DNA from: Cyclaneusma minus
Taxonomy: Eukaryota > Ascomycota > Leotiomycetes > Marthamycetales > Marthamycetaceae
Reading direction: 5' to 3'
Assembly (NCBI GenBank): GCA_037179335.1
Contig: JAKZHN010000057.1
Coordinates: 62,001-126,000 of the forward strand
Length of the DNA: 64,000 bases
Each line of letters begins with the position of its first letter. Position 1 is the stretch's first letter. Both the position numbers and the translations under genes were made by a program. The notes under the pieces are model-generated. The model saw nothing but the letters and a program-made list of their open reading frames with translations, was not told the DNA's origin and searched no databases. This document shows, in pieces, positions 31,425 to 42,581 of the stretch.

Positions 31425-34400
31425 TTTAAATTCCGCTATTTAAAGCTTTACTTTTGCACCAACTCCCGGCGCAATATTAAAAACACCATTTATTTATACC
31501 AAATTGGCTAAGCTCCCTAATTATAGCCAGCATTAATTCTTAATAAATATTTATAAAGCATTTAATATTTCAATATCTATTTTCTGCAAATCTAAATTTA
31601 AAAACTCAGCTATAGCCAAAAACGCTATTTAAAAGAATTCTCTTTTTAATTTAAATTTAAAAAACCCTAAAACCTATATAAAGCAAAATATTAAAAAATT
31701 ATTTATTTTCAAAATCGATTTTTTAAAAAAAAGCTAAATAGCAAAACAAAAAACTATTTTTTATATTTTATAAAATTTTTATAAAATTAAAAATAGCTAA
31801 ATAATTTATAAAAATAATTAAAACCCAGAAATTATTTTTATTTTTAAATAATAAATTCCAAGCTTTAAAAAAATGCCTTTATTTTTTAAAATATATAAAA
31901 ATTGCAAAATATTATAAATTTTATTAAATTCAATATTAATAATTTAAAATTTAAAATTTAAAATAATATAGCGCAAATTTAATAATATAATATAATTAAA
32001 ATTAGAATATAATACGCTTTTTTAATATACTATAATATAAATTAATATATAAATTAATATATTATAACTTTTTTTAATTTAGCATTTATATTTTTTTTAA
32101 TTATATTAATTTGATAAAATAGCTAAATTAAATATTTTTACCAAATACAATTAATAGCTATTATATTTTTATAAATACTATTATTTTTAAATTAATATTT
32201 AAATTGGCTAAAATTTAAAATATATTAAAATTATATAAAATAAATTTAAAATTAAATTTTTTATTTTTATAAATTATATTGCCAAATTTAGAATTTTTTT
32301 ATTTAAATTCTATTATATTTATTTAAATATATTAGAAAATAAAGCATTTAATTATTATTGAGAAAAATATTTAATAAAAATATAAATTTTAGAATTATAA
32401 TTATTATAATTAAAAAAAAATTACCGCTATTAAAAATATGTAAATCTATATAAAAAAAAACTTTAATATTGTTTATTAAAAAACAATTAAGAATTAATGA
32501 ATAAATGCTTATAAAAATAGATAAAAATAAAAATATATTTTAAAAAAAGTATACGATTTTTTTAGCCTTTTATTTAAACCGAATTTATAATAAAAATCCG
32601 GATTATTAAGATTTTAAATTTTTTAATTAAGGCAATTTTAAAAGCTTCAGCCAAAATGATTTTAAAAATTCCAAGGCTAATTAAAATATTAAAAATCAAT
32701 TGAATAGCTTTGGTAAATTAAAATATTTAATTAAATATTGCTAAATTTATAAGAAATCTGGCTATTAATTTAAAAATTATAATTTATTAATTTTTATTTC
32801 TAAATAAAAAAAATAAAAGAAATAAATAAAAAATAATAAGGCTTATATTTAGAATGCCCTTTATATTTTTTTAGCTAAATATAAAAATAAATTTAAATTT
32901 AAATACCAAAATAAAATTAATAATAATTTTAATAAAATAAGATAAATATTTTAGAATTTTAATTAGGAAAATATTTTTAAAAATAATTAAAAAAGCCAAA
33001 AGAAAAACCATAAATTTTATAAGCTTTATTATATTTTAAGGCCCGGTTAATAAATTAAAAATAGTTTTTTTTAATTAAATAATTAACCAAATATATAATT
33101 ATTAATTATAATTTTTATAAAATAATTTTAAATAAATAAATTATTATTTATTATTATATATATATATTTTAAAGCCAAAATTAAAATTAAATTTTTTATA
33201 AATTAATTTTAAATAAATAAACAATTGCCTAATACTTTATAAAATTTATTTAAAGTCAATTTTCTTTTAAATTGATATTTTTTAAAAAAAACTTTTAAAA
33301 AATTATAAATAATACTAAAGTATTATGTATTTTTATAATTAGCTATATTTAGCTTCAAGTTTTAAAAAAGCTAATTTTTAATATTTATTTAAATATTAGC
33401 AAAGCTGGCCAAGCTTGTATTATATTTAAAATTAAAAAATCAGGTATTATAAAAGCTATTTTTTTTAAATTGCTATTTAAAATAATTAAATTTTATATTT
33501 GTAAAGCTAATTCTTTTTTAATATATTTAAAAAATACAAATAGCCTTTAAATTAAATTTAATAATTTTAAAGATATCCCAATTTAAAAAACTAAATAGTA
33601 GCCTTTTTTTAATATTATTTAAATAAGCCTAAATTTTATTAATTATATAAAAGGTTTAGCTATTTAATTATTAAAAAGCTTGCTAAATACTAATTTAATT
33701 TTAAATTTATAAAATTTATAAAATATATTAAAATTGATTAAATATTATTTATTATAATATTAAAAATAAAGCCGTTTTTTAAAAAATTTAAATAAAATAT
33801 TAAAATATTAAAAATTTAATATAATAAAAATTTAATTAAAGCCTATTATAATATTAATAAGATTTTTTTTAAAAAAGCTTATATTATTATAAAACCTAAA
33901 TTCTTTTAAAAAATTAAATAGCTATTAAAATTTTAAATAATATTACCGGCTTTAATAAATTAATATTTATGTTTTTAATATATAAAGCTTATTTAACAAT
34001 TATTTAAAATTCCTTTTTTTATCATTAAAAAAGCCTAAGCTATTAAAAAAGTCTAAAAAATCTATATCAAACAATTAATTTAAAAAGCTTTATATATTGA
34101 AAATAGCCTTAATATATTAGCTATATTAATTTTTTTTTAATTTTTTTTAATTTTGGTATATAAAACAAAATAGCTAAAGTAGCTTATTTAAGCTTTCAAA
34201 AAAATGCCAATAATTATATTTTAAAAATATTCAAAAATATAAACTTTTTTAAATTAATATTAATTAGGGCTTATTTAATTATTAAAAATAATATTATTAA
34301 AAATCTTTTAGTATTTAATAATTCTAAAATTAATTTAAAATTAGCTATAATTTTAAAAGAAATTAATACTAATTTTAAATTTTTAAATTAGTTAAAATAG

Positions 34401-36521
34401 CCCTTTCAAAACTAATTAAGCCAATTAATAATATTATTCCGGAAATTAAAAATTAGGCTATTTAAAAAAAATAAAAATTGGAAAAATAAAAACAAAGCTA
34501 AAAAAAACTTTTAATAATTTAAACGTTTTAAAAATTAAGCAATTTGCCAAGTAATTTTACAAACGCCTAAAAAATTATGTTTTAAAATTATTTTCTGCCA
34601 AAAACTCTTTTTTAATTATTTAAAAAGCATAGAAAATCCAAAAAACAATGCTTATTTAATAAAAAATTAATTAAATAATTGCAAATGCTTTTATATATAT
34701 TATAAAAAACAGAAAAAAAATTAATAATTATTAAAGAAAAATCTAATATATTGTTTTTTTTTAAAAAAAATTAGCCATTTAAAAATTCTAATAAAATTTA
34801 AATATTTAAATATTTAAATATTAAAATATTAACATTTAAAATTTAAAATATTAAAATATTAAAATTTATTTAAGCCAATTCCAATATTTTAAAAAACTAG
34901 ATTTTTAAAATTAAAAACAAATTAAAAAATTAAGGGCAAAAAAATTATTTTTTATAAAAATTAACATTAATTATTTAAAGCTATAATAATATTGGTAAAA
35001 ATTAAATTCTTATCCGATTTTTTATAATTTAAAAATTTAGCCAATAGCTAATATTTTATTTTGGCCTATTTTTATTTACTATTAAAAATCTATATAATAA
35101 TAAATTTTATAAATTTAAATTTTAAAATATTATTTAAGCCTATATTTAATTTTTTAATTTTTTAAATAAAAAAATCTATTATCAATTGCCCAAAAAATAA
35201 TCGCCAAATATTTAAAAAAAAATTATAAAATTTAAAAAGCTATTATATAATATAGCTAAAACTAAATTATATTAATTTATTACCTATTTAATTTATTATA
35301 TTAATTTGTTTTTATAAAAGCCTTTATTTATAATCTTTATTTTATAATTACTATTTTTAATAAGCATTTTATAATAATAGCCTTTTAAATTAATAATATT
35401 TTGCAATTAGCTAATATTAAATAATTTAGATTAAAAAAAATTAAGCTTTAAAAAGCTGGTTTTAAAGCAAAGCCCAAAATCATATTAAAAATTCAAAATT
35501 TAATTATTTTTAAAAATTTAATTTTTATATTTTTAAAAAAACGGCTTAATAATTTTTATTTAAAAAAATTAAAGCAAAAATTTAAAATTAGTAAATATTA
35601 AATTTCCAATTATAAAAGCTAAATATATTAATAAAAAAGCCAAAAGCGGCTATATTATTTAAAATTACCAATTTAAAGCTTTTTATAAATTATTTATTGC
35701 AGCCCAATATTAAAAATTTCTATTCAAAAATATTAAGGCATTAAATAAAATTATTGCTTAATAGCTTAATTATTTAAATTGAAAATTAATATGTATTATT
35801 CTAAATTTAAATATTTTTAAATTTCTAATTTTTATAAATAAGTTATTTATAAATAATAAAAACCTTTTTTTTTAAATTAAATATATTATTATATTAGCAA
35901 ATAAATTTATAAATAAAATTAATAGCTTTTTTAAAATCAAGAAAAATCTAATTTATTAATTTAATACCAAATTTAAATATATTACCCGTTTAATTTTGCC
36001 TTTAAACTTTTTAGCTATAATTTGAAAAATAAATATTAGCTATGCTATAGCTATTATATTTAAAAAAAAATTGCTTTTAAATTTAAAATATTTAATATTT
36101 TTATAATTGTCTATATAAATCTATTTTCTTTATATGAATGCCTAATTAAATTAAGCATTACAACTAAAAAAAACTTATAATAAATATTTTCCATTTTCGT
36201 TAAAGCTATAAGCGTTAAAAACTTCAAAAAATTAAAAAAATTAACGGCTACAATAATCCAGCGAATTTTATAATTAAAGCTTTATTTAATAAGGTTTTGA
36301 AAATATTGGTTTTTATAAATAAGCTTATTATTAAAATAAAAGAATAAAAAATGAATAAAAACATAAAAAAAAGAATAATAAAGCTAAAAATTAAAAAAAT
36401 TAATTTATAGCATAATAATTTTGGTATTTTATTTTTAAATAAATTAATTAGGAAAAAAAATGCTGGCTTTTAGTTAGCGATTTATTAAAAAATCTTTTAC
36501 CACACTTTAAAGAATTTTTAA

Positions 36522-36750
36522 TATATAAATCGCTGCTTAAGGCTATAAGCACGTATTATATGCCCTATGCCTGAGGCACAAGCCCTATGCCCGGGCCCCG
36601 TGCCCGGGGCGCTAGCACTAGCTTAGCGCCAGCCATGGAAACCATTTATAGCTCTCCGGCGGCCCTCCAGCTACCCTTCCCTCTCTATAGCCAATATAAC
36701 CTATCTATTATTCCCGCGCGCGCACCACCCTGACCCTACAGGAACGAACA
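36522..36750. repeat. right LTR (more mutated copy, 33 bp longer)
   Basis: 229 bp, aligned to the left LTR over its whole length. The first 50 bp are heavily transition-mutated (TATATAAATCGCTGCTT). It has an extra segment around 36573-36605 built from repeated GCCC(T/G)ATGCC-like units absent from the left copy. The 3' half from GCGCTAGCACTAGC onward is nearly identical to the left LTR. Confidence 0.9.
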
Positions 36751-37545
36751 CCATTCGACTACCATAAATTGAAATGATGCAATTGCTAGCCTGACTGACA
36801 AACGTCTAATATTACCCACTACCAAGTCTTTTTGCTATTTTAAATGAGGGCTTGATATGGGGGCGGGCTTGTTGTAGCGTTTGTGGAGAGGAGTCTGAGT
36901 GCCATTCTGTGTGATTTTGACCAGGTCCTTTCCGGGAAACGGATGAAATGGATCTCTTTGGAAGGCAAACTATGGAGTTGGAGCCCGTTTTATTGCACAG
37001 CGGGGACTGGAAGCTTCACTATCCTGGTTTCCGTCTGCTTGGCTAGATTGTCAAAATAGGTAGGTAGGTAGGTAGCCTCGAATTTTGTTGTTACAGCGAC
37101 AAGTGAGCATCTGGAGAGTGAAGAAGCGCTGAAGCGGGGATGCCCACAAGAGGTAGGTAGTGAATGGGTTTTTGTTGCGCATCCCACCTGTCGATATATC
37201 ATATGCATCAAAAGGGGGTCGAGTCCGGGGTCCCCTTCCAGGAGATCTATGTCGAGGAGACCAGGCCCCCAGGGGGGGAGGTGGAGGTGAAGTTGTCGAT
37301 GTGCAGCGAAGGGATACCGGGAGCGAGTCCTGTTCTTTTGATGCAGAGGCGGATGTGGATGTGAAGCTGTCGATGTGCAACAAAATTACTCGTGGTCAAG
37401 GGCTGTCCTAAACGCATACTGCCCTCCGGCGCCGATCTCATAAGCGCACTAAATGTTAGCGGCTAGACTGCTAGAAAAGAAGTTATGACTAAGCATTAAG
37501 CAATGCTTCAAAACGGCTTTATACAAAAACCTGACATGCAAGCAT
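36751..37545. other. repeat-rich flank to the right of the retroelement
   Basis: No gene is recognised. It contains a (GTAG)n run AGGTAGGTAGGTAGGT at 37058-37074 and two minus-sense core repeats at 37286-37311 and 37358-37387. A degenerate half core (TTTTTGTTGCGCATC) lies at 37170-37184. Confidence 0.5.
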
Positions 37546-39121
37546 AGGCGTGTTATACATCATTTTTATGGAACTTCGAGCTCTATCAGACGGTGTTGTT
37601 TATTAGGGAAGAAAAGCTGTTTTGGAAAATGACTTCCGGGAGATTGGATGCTGTTGCGGTTTTGTTGCATGGAGACAAGTTCACCTTCACCTTCACCCCT
37701 AGATTCAGTTCCCAAGATAGATGGGCTTAACTTTTGTTGCGCATCGACCAAGTTCACCCACCCCTCCTCCGGACTCCCGAATCAGGCCTCCAGGTATAAA
37801 TAGATCTCCCATTTGTTGCGCGTCGACCAAGTTCACCTCCCCTCCGACTCCTAACATAGGTCTCTCCGGCATAAGTCTACCTTCTGTTGCACATCGGCAA
37901 GTTCACATCGGCAAGTTCACCCACCTCCTTCTGGTCTCATAATTTAGATTCCCGAAATAATAGTCTCAAATTTTGCTGCGCATCGACAAGTTCACACAAG
38001 TTCACCTCATCCCCTGGACTCCCGTAGTGAATCTCGCTCTGTTTCTCTGGCCTGCTCTTTGCGCCACGCCCACCTCCTCAGCGACCCGTTTGTCGAGCTT
38101 GACATTGGCAGCCCGGATCAACGAGAACGTGCGTTCCGGTATCTCTCATCTATGGTGGGTTTGGGAAGCTGGGATCAGAGATGTCGATAGCCAGTTGAGC
38201 TCTCTTGGAATTCTCCAAAACCCGGGGCGAGAGGAACTCGTCTGTGACTGGTTCGCGAAGGAGAATGGCATGATGACCGAAGGCTTTCAAGACTCGATGG
38301 AGTGGTATGGGGATACTTTTTGTTGCATGTCGACAACTTCACATATGTCGGGTGTTTGAAGGCAAAGTAAAGGGGCATCAGGCTAAGCTTACCACTTGGC
38401 GAGAAAATGGAAGAGGAACGCCACACATATAGCAGTTACCGAGACTAATTTATGAACAGGTTTAATAGAAAAGCCGTCCTGTGGTCGAGTGGTTCGGCTC
38501 CAGTTTTGCTCTTTTTTCCTTTTTGCTTTTTTTTTTAAAAAAAAGCCCGCCCCCGCCCCCGCCCCCCCATATGCAGTAGTTTTGTTGCATGTCGACCAAG
38601 TTCACATCGGCTCCTCTGGATGACCAAGCATAGACAGTCTCAATTTTGTTGCACATCGGCACTTCCACGTCCTTCCCTGGACTCCCCAGTCTGCTTTTCT
38701 CCTCAGATCCCAAAAACAGATGGTCTCAACCTTTGTTGCACATCGACCAAGTTCACATCCTCCCCCGGCAGAGGAGGATGCGATATTGGCCTCCCTTTTG
38801 TTATTCGTTGCACATCAGCAAGTTCACCTCTCCTTCTTCGGACACCAGCCCGGGATAGGTGGAGGCAATTTTGTTGCACATCGGCAAGTCCACATTCACC
38901 ATCGGACTGCCAAAATATGTCTCCCAGGACGGATCTTCCATTTTTTGCACCTCGACAATGGAAGTTCACCTCCTCGCGCGCGCGCCGGACTCTTCAAAGT
39001 TCTCAAGTAATATTGATTCTCAACTTTTGTTGCACATCGGCAAGTTCTCATCCTCTTCGAGGCTCCCGAAATAGGTACTTCGGGATAGTTACTTATTTTG
39101 GTGCGCATCGACAGGTTCACC
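37515..39121 (+). repeat. dispersed element family, copy C: header box plus 14-unit core array
   Basis: The header is TTTATACAA (37519) followed by AGGCGTGTTATACATCA (37546-37562). Cores of the type TTTTGTTGCACATCG then ACAAGTTCACC start near 37656, 37731, 37811, 37881, 37970, 38317, 38579, 38642, 38730, 38803, 38868, 38940, 39023 and 39096. Apart from two large gaps, the spacing is 63-89 bp. Between cores a second weaker motif recurs (GGACTCCCGAA(A/T)), so this is a decayed tandem array with a conserved half and a variable half. A T10A8 tract sits at 38527-38544. It is not a CRISPR array: cores are imperfect, the host is eukaryotic and spacers share sequence. Several forward frames through it read CCTSTKFTS repeatedly but are not genes. 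Confidence 0.8.
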
Positions 39122-39139
39122 TCCACCCATGGACTCCCG

Positions 39140-40037
39140 AATCAAGTCTCCCGATATGGATCTCGCACAATTCTCTGAAGCACAATAGCCCCCGCGTGCA
39201 TCAAAATTATCCTCTGCTTGAGAAACTGCCACTGGACCCTCCTTGGAAGATTGGATGAATTTGGGAAACTTGGAACTAACAGGATTGCTAGGAAGCTGCT
39301 TGCTGTGAGAGCGGCCCAGATCCGAAGCGGTGGTGCGGAGACCGTAATGGGAGAGAAGAGGGCGGAAGAGGAACGGACAGATAGAAGCGACGGTATTTTT
39401 GCAGGAGAGGATTAGGCCGTAGGCTACGGCGCGATTGCTGGTGTTGAACCACTCACCAAGAGATAGGGTCATGGGGCTGTAGAAGTATAGATGAAGGCGC
39501 TGCCGAGGGCGGCGAGGACGCCTTGGGTTAAGATCAAGTGCCAGACTTGGGTGCTGAAGGAAGATGCTATGAAGCTGAGGCTTGCGAGAGCGGTGCCGCA
39601 GAAAGCAGCGAGGCGACGGAGATGAGCATAGCAGCGTGAGAAGAGGGCGAAGAGGACGGGCATGGAGAGATACGTGACGCCGTTGAGTGTGGTGCCGATG
39701 ACGCCGGTGGAAGTGTGACTCCCTGACAGAATCTAGGTGCTGGACAAGTTACTCTTGGAAGATTCCATAGCTCATGGCGAAACCTGGGGCTGTAAGTCAA
39801 CGCTAAGATGATATATATGTGAGGGCCTGGAAGTAGGGAGCTCTTCTACTCACCCCAGATGGGGAGTTGCAGGATTGCTGAGCCTAGGACGGAAGCTCTG
39901 ATCCTTTTAGACTCTGTTTGCCGTGAGTTGAGTCTATCAGAGTCTTGCTCGGGATCATGGGTATACTATTTTCTCCTCCGCAACTCGGCGGAGTCATTTC
40001 GTGGAGGGGTCTGGGATATGTTCTCGTGGTGGGACAT
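39140..40037 (-). pseudogene. dead, truncated MFS (monocarboxylate-transporter-like) gene
   Basis: Reading leftwards from an ATG at 40037: MSHHENISQTPPRND, an in-frame TAG after ELRRRK, then SAILQLPIWG, an intron-like gap, FAMSYGIFQE followed by TAA, the segment MPVLFALFSRCYAHLRRLA, TQGVLAALGSAFIY, a frameshift into SPMTLSLGEWFNTSN, GLILSCKNTVASICPFLF, and a further frameshift before LRIWAALTASSFLAILLV. These are successive membrane segments of an MFS transporter with at least two stops and two frameshifts. The gene ends abruptly after FLKQR, where the core-repeat array begins, so roughly the second half is missing. Confidence 0.75.
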
Positions 40038-40466
40038 CTCGAGTAGCTGAAGAGAAAAGGTTGGACCTGGTTGGTTAGTGGGTTGAAGAAGAGGTCAAAA
40101 TACTCATTGATAGGGCGGTTTTGTGAAGGGATTCTCCTGAGTCAAGAACTTGATCAATCGGAGGCCCTTTGGAACTTGGTGGGACAATAGGGCCTACGAC
40201 GATGTCTTTCTTTTGAAGATATTCCTTGAGTGCAGTAGGTGTTGTAGGCCTAACCAGTTCGGTGCGGACAAAAGATTCTCCGGCTCTCCCCCCACTTTCG
40301 TTCGCGGCTCGCCACCCAACATCCGCGACATTGTCACATTTGGTCTTTCGACAAGTTCACCGGGGCGTCGCCAAAAGTTCGCCGTTCAGTGACTGTATCA
40401 TCATATGTTATGTGACGGCCAGTTCGGGCTTAGCTGATGGCCCTCCATTGAGCCGAGGTCTCCCCC

Positions 40467-41312
40467 CCTGCCTTCACCTGGTTCTGCTATCTCCTCTCCG
40501 TCAACCCCACCGCACAAACCAAGCTCCGCGCCGAAGTCCTCGCCAACTTATCAGCAGAACTCGCCTCCCCCAGCACCACCTCCTCCGACCTCCTCTCATC
40601 CAAACTCGACGCCCTCCCCTACCTCAACGCCGTCTGCTGCGAAGTAACACGCCTCTACCCCACCGTGCCCGTGACAATTCGCAACACCATCCATCCCACC
40701 ACCATTTCCCTCTCCTCCGCCACATTAGGTCCCTCGCTCCAAATGGTTCCCGTAGGCACGAAAATAATGATTGCGCCTTGGGCTATCAATCGCTCGCCTT
40801 CATTGTGGGGTGCTGATGCTGAGGAATTTAGACCTGAACGATGGATTAGTGAAGATGGGCATGCAAACAAGAACGGCGGGGCGAAGAGTAATTATGCGTT
40901 GTTGACCTTCTTGCATGGGCCGAGGAGTTGCATTGGGCAGCGGTTTGCGATGAGTGAGTTGGCGGCGTTGGTGGCGGCTTTTGTGGGGAGCTTCGAGTGG
41001 GAGTTGGCTATGGTATGTTTCTCTGCTTTTCGATCTACTTCTGTGTGTTTCTGAGAGGAGATTGTTATGTTTGCATGTACTGGGGCTTGATGGTGCGCTG
41101 GCTGAGAGTCTCAAATTAAGAGTCGAAGATTCGCCCCTTGGGTGCCCCTTTTTTGGTTTGGCGGTCTACGAGATGCAGAATGGAAAAGGATGCGAGGAAT
41201 CAAATGCTAACTTTGGACCGTCTAGGATGAAAAGGAGGTGATTCCGGCGGGTGCGGTTACTATAAAGCCGCTGAATGGCATGAAGTTGAGGATTAAGAAG
41301 TATCAGGGGTAG
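40467..41312 (+). pseudogene. 5'-truncated cytochrome P450 remnant
   Basis: The frame starts at AFTWFCYLLSVNP, which follows the I-helix AGxETT motif in a normal P450, and continues through EVTRLYPTVPVTIRNT (ExxR-type ETLR equivalent), FRPERW and the heme loop FLHGPRSCIGQRFA with its Cys ligand. A phase-0 intron (41013-41225) leads to DEKEVIPAGAVTIKPL and a normal stop at 41310-41312. About the first 290 residues of a typical 500-residue P450 are absent; upstream DNA is unrelated and contains a half core repeat at 40345-40361. No stop interrupts the remaining part, so loss may be recent. It cannot make an active enzyme. Confidence 0.8.
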
Positions 41313-42581
41313 GTAAGACGGTAAGAACCTGGAGGGGGTCTGGTGGGTGGTTATTTCTGTATACCCACTTCATGGGTTCACGGTTTGTTGCGCAGCCGGG
41401 TCTGCTCTTACGAACGTAGCGCTGAACAAGTGAACATTCCTAGTATTTCAGACTTTTTGCCATCCTCTTGCAGCTGCTCCCATTTGCAAAGGAGAAGACT
41501 TGGTCGTTATGCATATGCGTGCGTACCTTAACCTCTTGATAGCAAGTTTGAGGATGACTGAACAGGATCTAGACCAGTGCAGGTCGTGAAGTTTGATTGA
41601 CTCGATCCAGCTCTGCAAATTGTCTACTAAGTACGACACGTTTACCTAGTAAGTCACTGGTACCAGTAAACCAATCTTGTATAACAGGCTAACAACTACC
41701 ATTACCAGGATGGTCTAGTTTTAGACACGATACGCTGTGAATCACAATGCACCCAGTGGATGTTCACTGTTTGTTGGCTTGCTCAGCGCTCTAGGTTCTG
41801 AAGACAGCTGTGGTACGGATTGCGAACGGGCCTTGAACCCGATGCCATTGTTGCTATGCAAACGAACAGAAAACAGTAGTTTCCTTTGTTCATACACGAA
41901 TGTGTTTTCGGCAGCGTGTGTTGCTCTTTTGTCTGATTGGCGGAGGCGGAGCTTCAGCATTCTCCAGGGACGAGCACCACATTCCAAGACGCCGAATGCG
42001 GGAATGGGTTTCTGGCAGACGATGACAACCAATGGTTAGTTCAACTTCTGGTGATTTCTTTAGGCTCTCTGCTACTAAAACCCCGCTGCTATACAAGTCA
42101 CGTGTAAGGTCGCGGCCTTTGCCCTTAAGGCCGAAGTGTTGGGTACAGTCCTCATGTGGTGCATCACAGCATTCCAAACGAGTATCTCTGCCTCTGGACA
42201 ACTTCATCGCAAGTTTCCAATTTTCCACGTTGATACCTCGACACCTCAACTGAGTCTTGAGAAACTGGTAAGTGCTTTTTCTCAGCTATCGTTTGCTTTC
42301 TGTCAATTTCACGCTTCGAGTCCTTTTGCATTGCCAGTTGAAATGGATTCGGCAACCCATTCCTTTGTCTGCTTTCGTAGCCACGTCCGCAAACATCCAG
42401 AACCACCTAGCATCTGATAGCAAGCGGCCTCTACAAAGAAAAGCGATTCCACTTTACTTTCTTTACTTGACGACCTCTGGCGCAAGTTCTTCTTTCTACT
42501 TTGCATCTAGCAACCACAACATATTTCTCTCCGTCACTTGTGTCATTTTGGCCTGCTGCAGGAGACAACACCAACTGCACC
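41313..42581. other. intergenic upstream of the large zinc-module gene
   Basis: No gene is recognised; frames on both strands are short. The last 300 bp are CT-rich, likely promoter and 5' UTR. GCCTGTTATACAAG on the minus strand near 41678-41691 weakly resembles the header box of the dispersed element. Confidence 0.45.

Larger units (their letters stand above)
30442..36750. mobile_element. LTR retrotransposon, complete in outline, destroyed by RIP-type mutation
   Basis: Direct repeats of about 200 bp at 30442-30637 and 36522-36750 flank a 5.9-kb interior. Both LTRs begin with TGTGTGG or its transition-mutated form TATATAA and end AACA, giving TG...CA ends, and the element is bracketed by CCAT (30438-30441 and 36751-36754), a 4-bp target duplication (CCATT is an alternative reading). 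Differences between the LTRs are almost all C-to-T or G-to-A. From 31.5 to 36.5 kb the sequence is extremely AT-rich (sampled lines contain roughly 5-20% G+C) and no gag or pol motif survives in any frame, so Gypsy versus Copia and the strand cannot be assigned. Size and a 4-bp duplication would suit either superfamily. It certainly cannot move on its own. Confidence 0.9.

Noticed and set aside
31227..31511. 94-aa ORF with repeated KKPNFC peptides
   Set aside because: Produced by the 24-bp minisatellite in the retroelement leader; not a gene.
31500..36500. Mitochondrial or plasmid DNA inserted in the nuclear genome
   Set aside because: AT-rich composition alone could suggest this, but matching LTRs, a target duplication and transition-only LTR differences explain it as a RIP-mutated retroelement.
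37656..39121. CRISPR array
   Set aside because: Spacing is regular-looking but the genome is eukaryotic, the cores are imperfect, and the spacers share a second degenerate motif, so it is a decayed tandem satellite.
38620..39258. 212-aa forward ORF with repeated CCTSTKFTS peptides
   Set aside because: It is a translation of the core repeat. The same region is open in other frames and has no start context, domain or splice partner.
41667..41691. Fifth header box in reverse orientation
   Set aside because: GCCTGTTATACAAG resembles the header but has neither the TTTATACAA partner nor nearby cores, so a chance match is likely.
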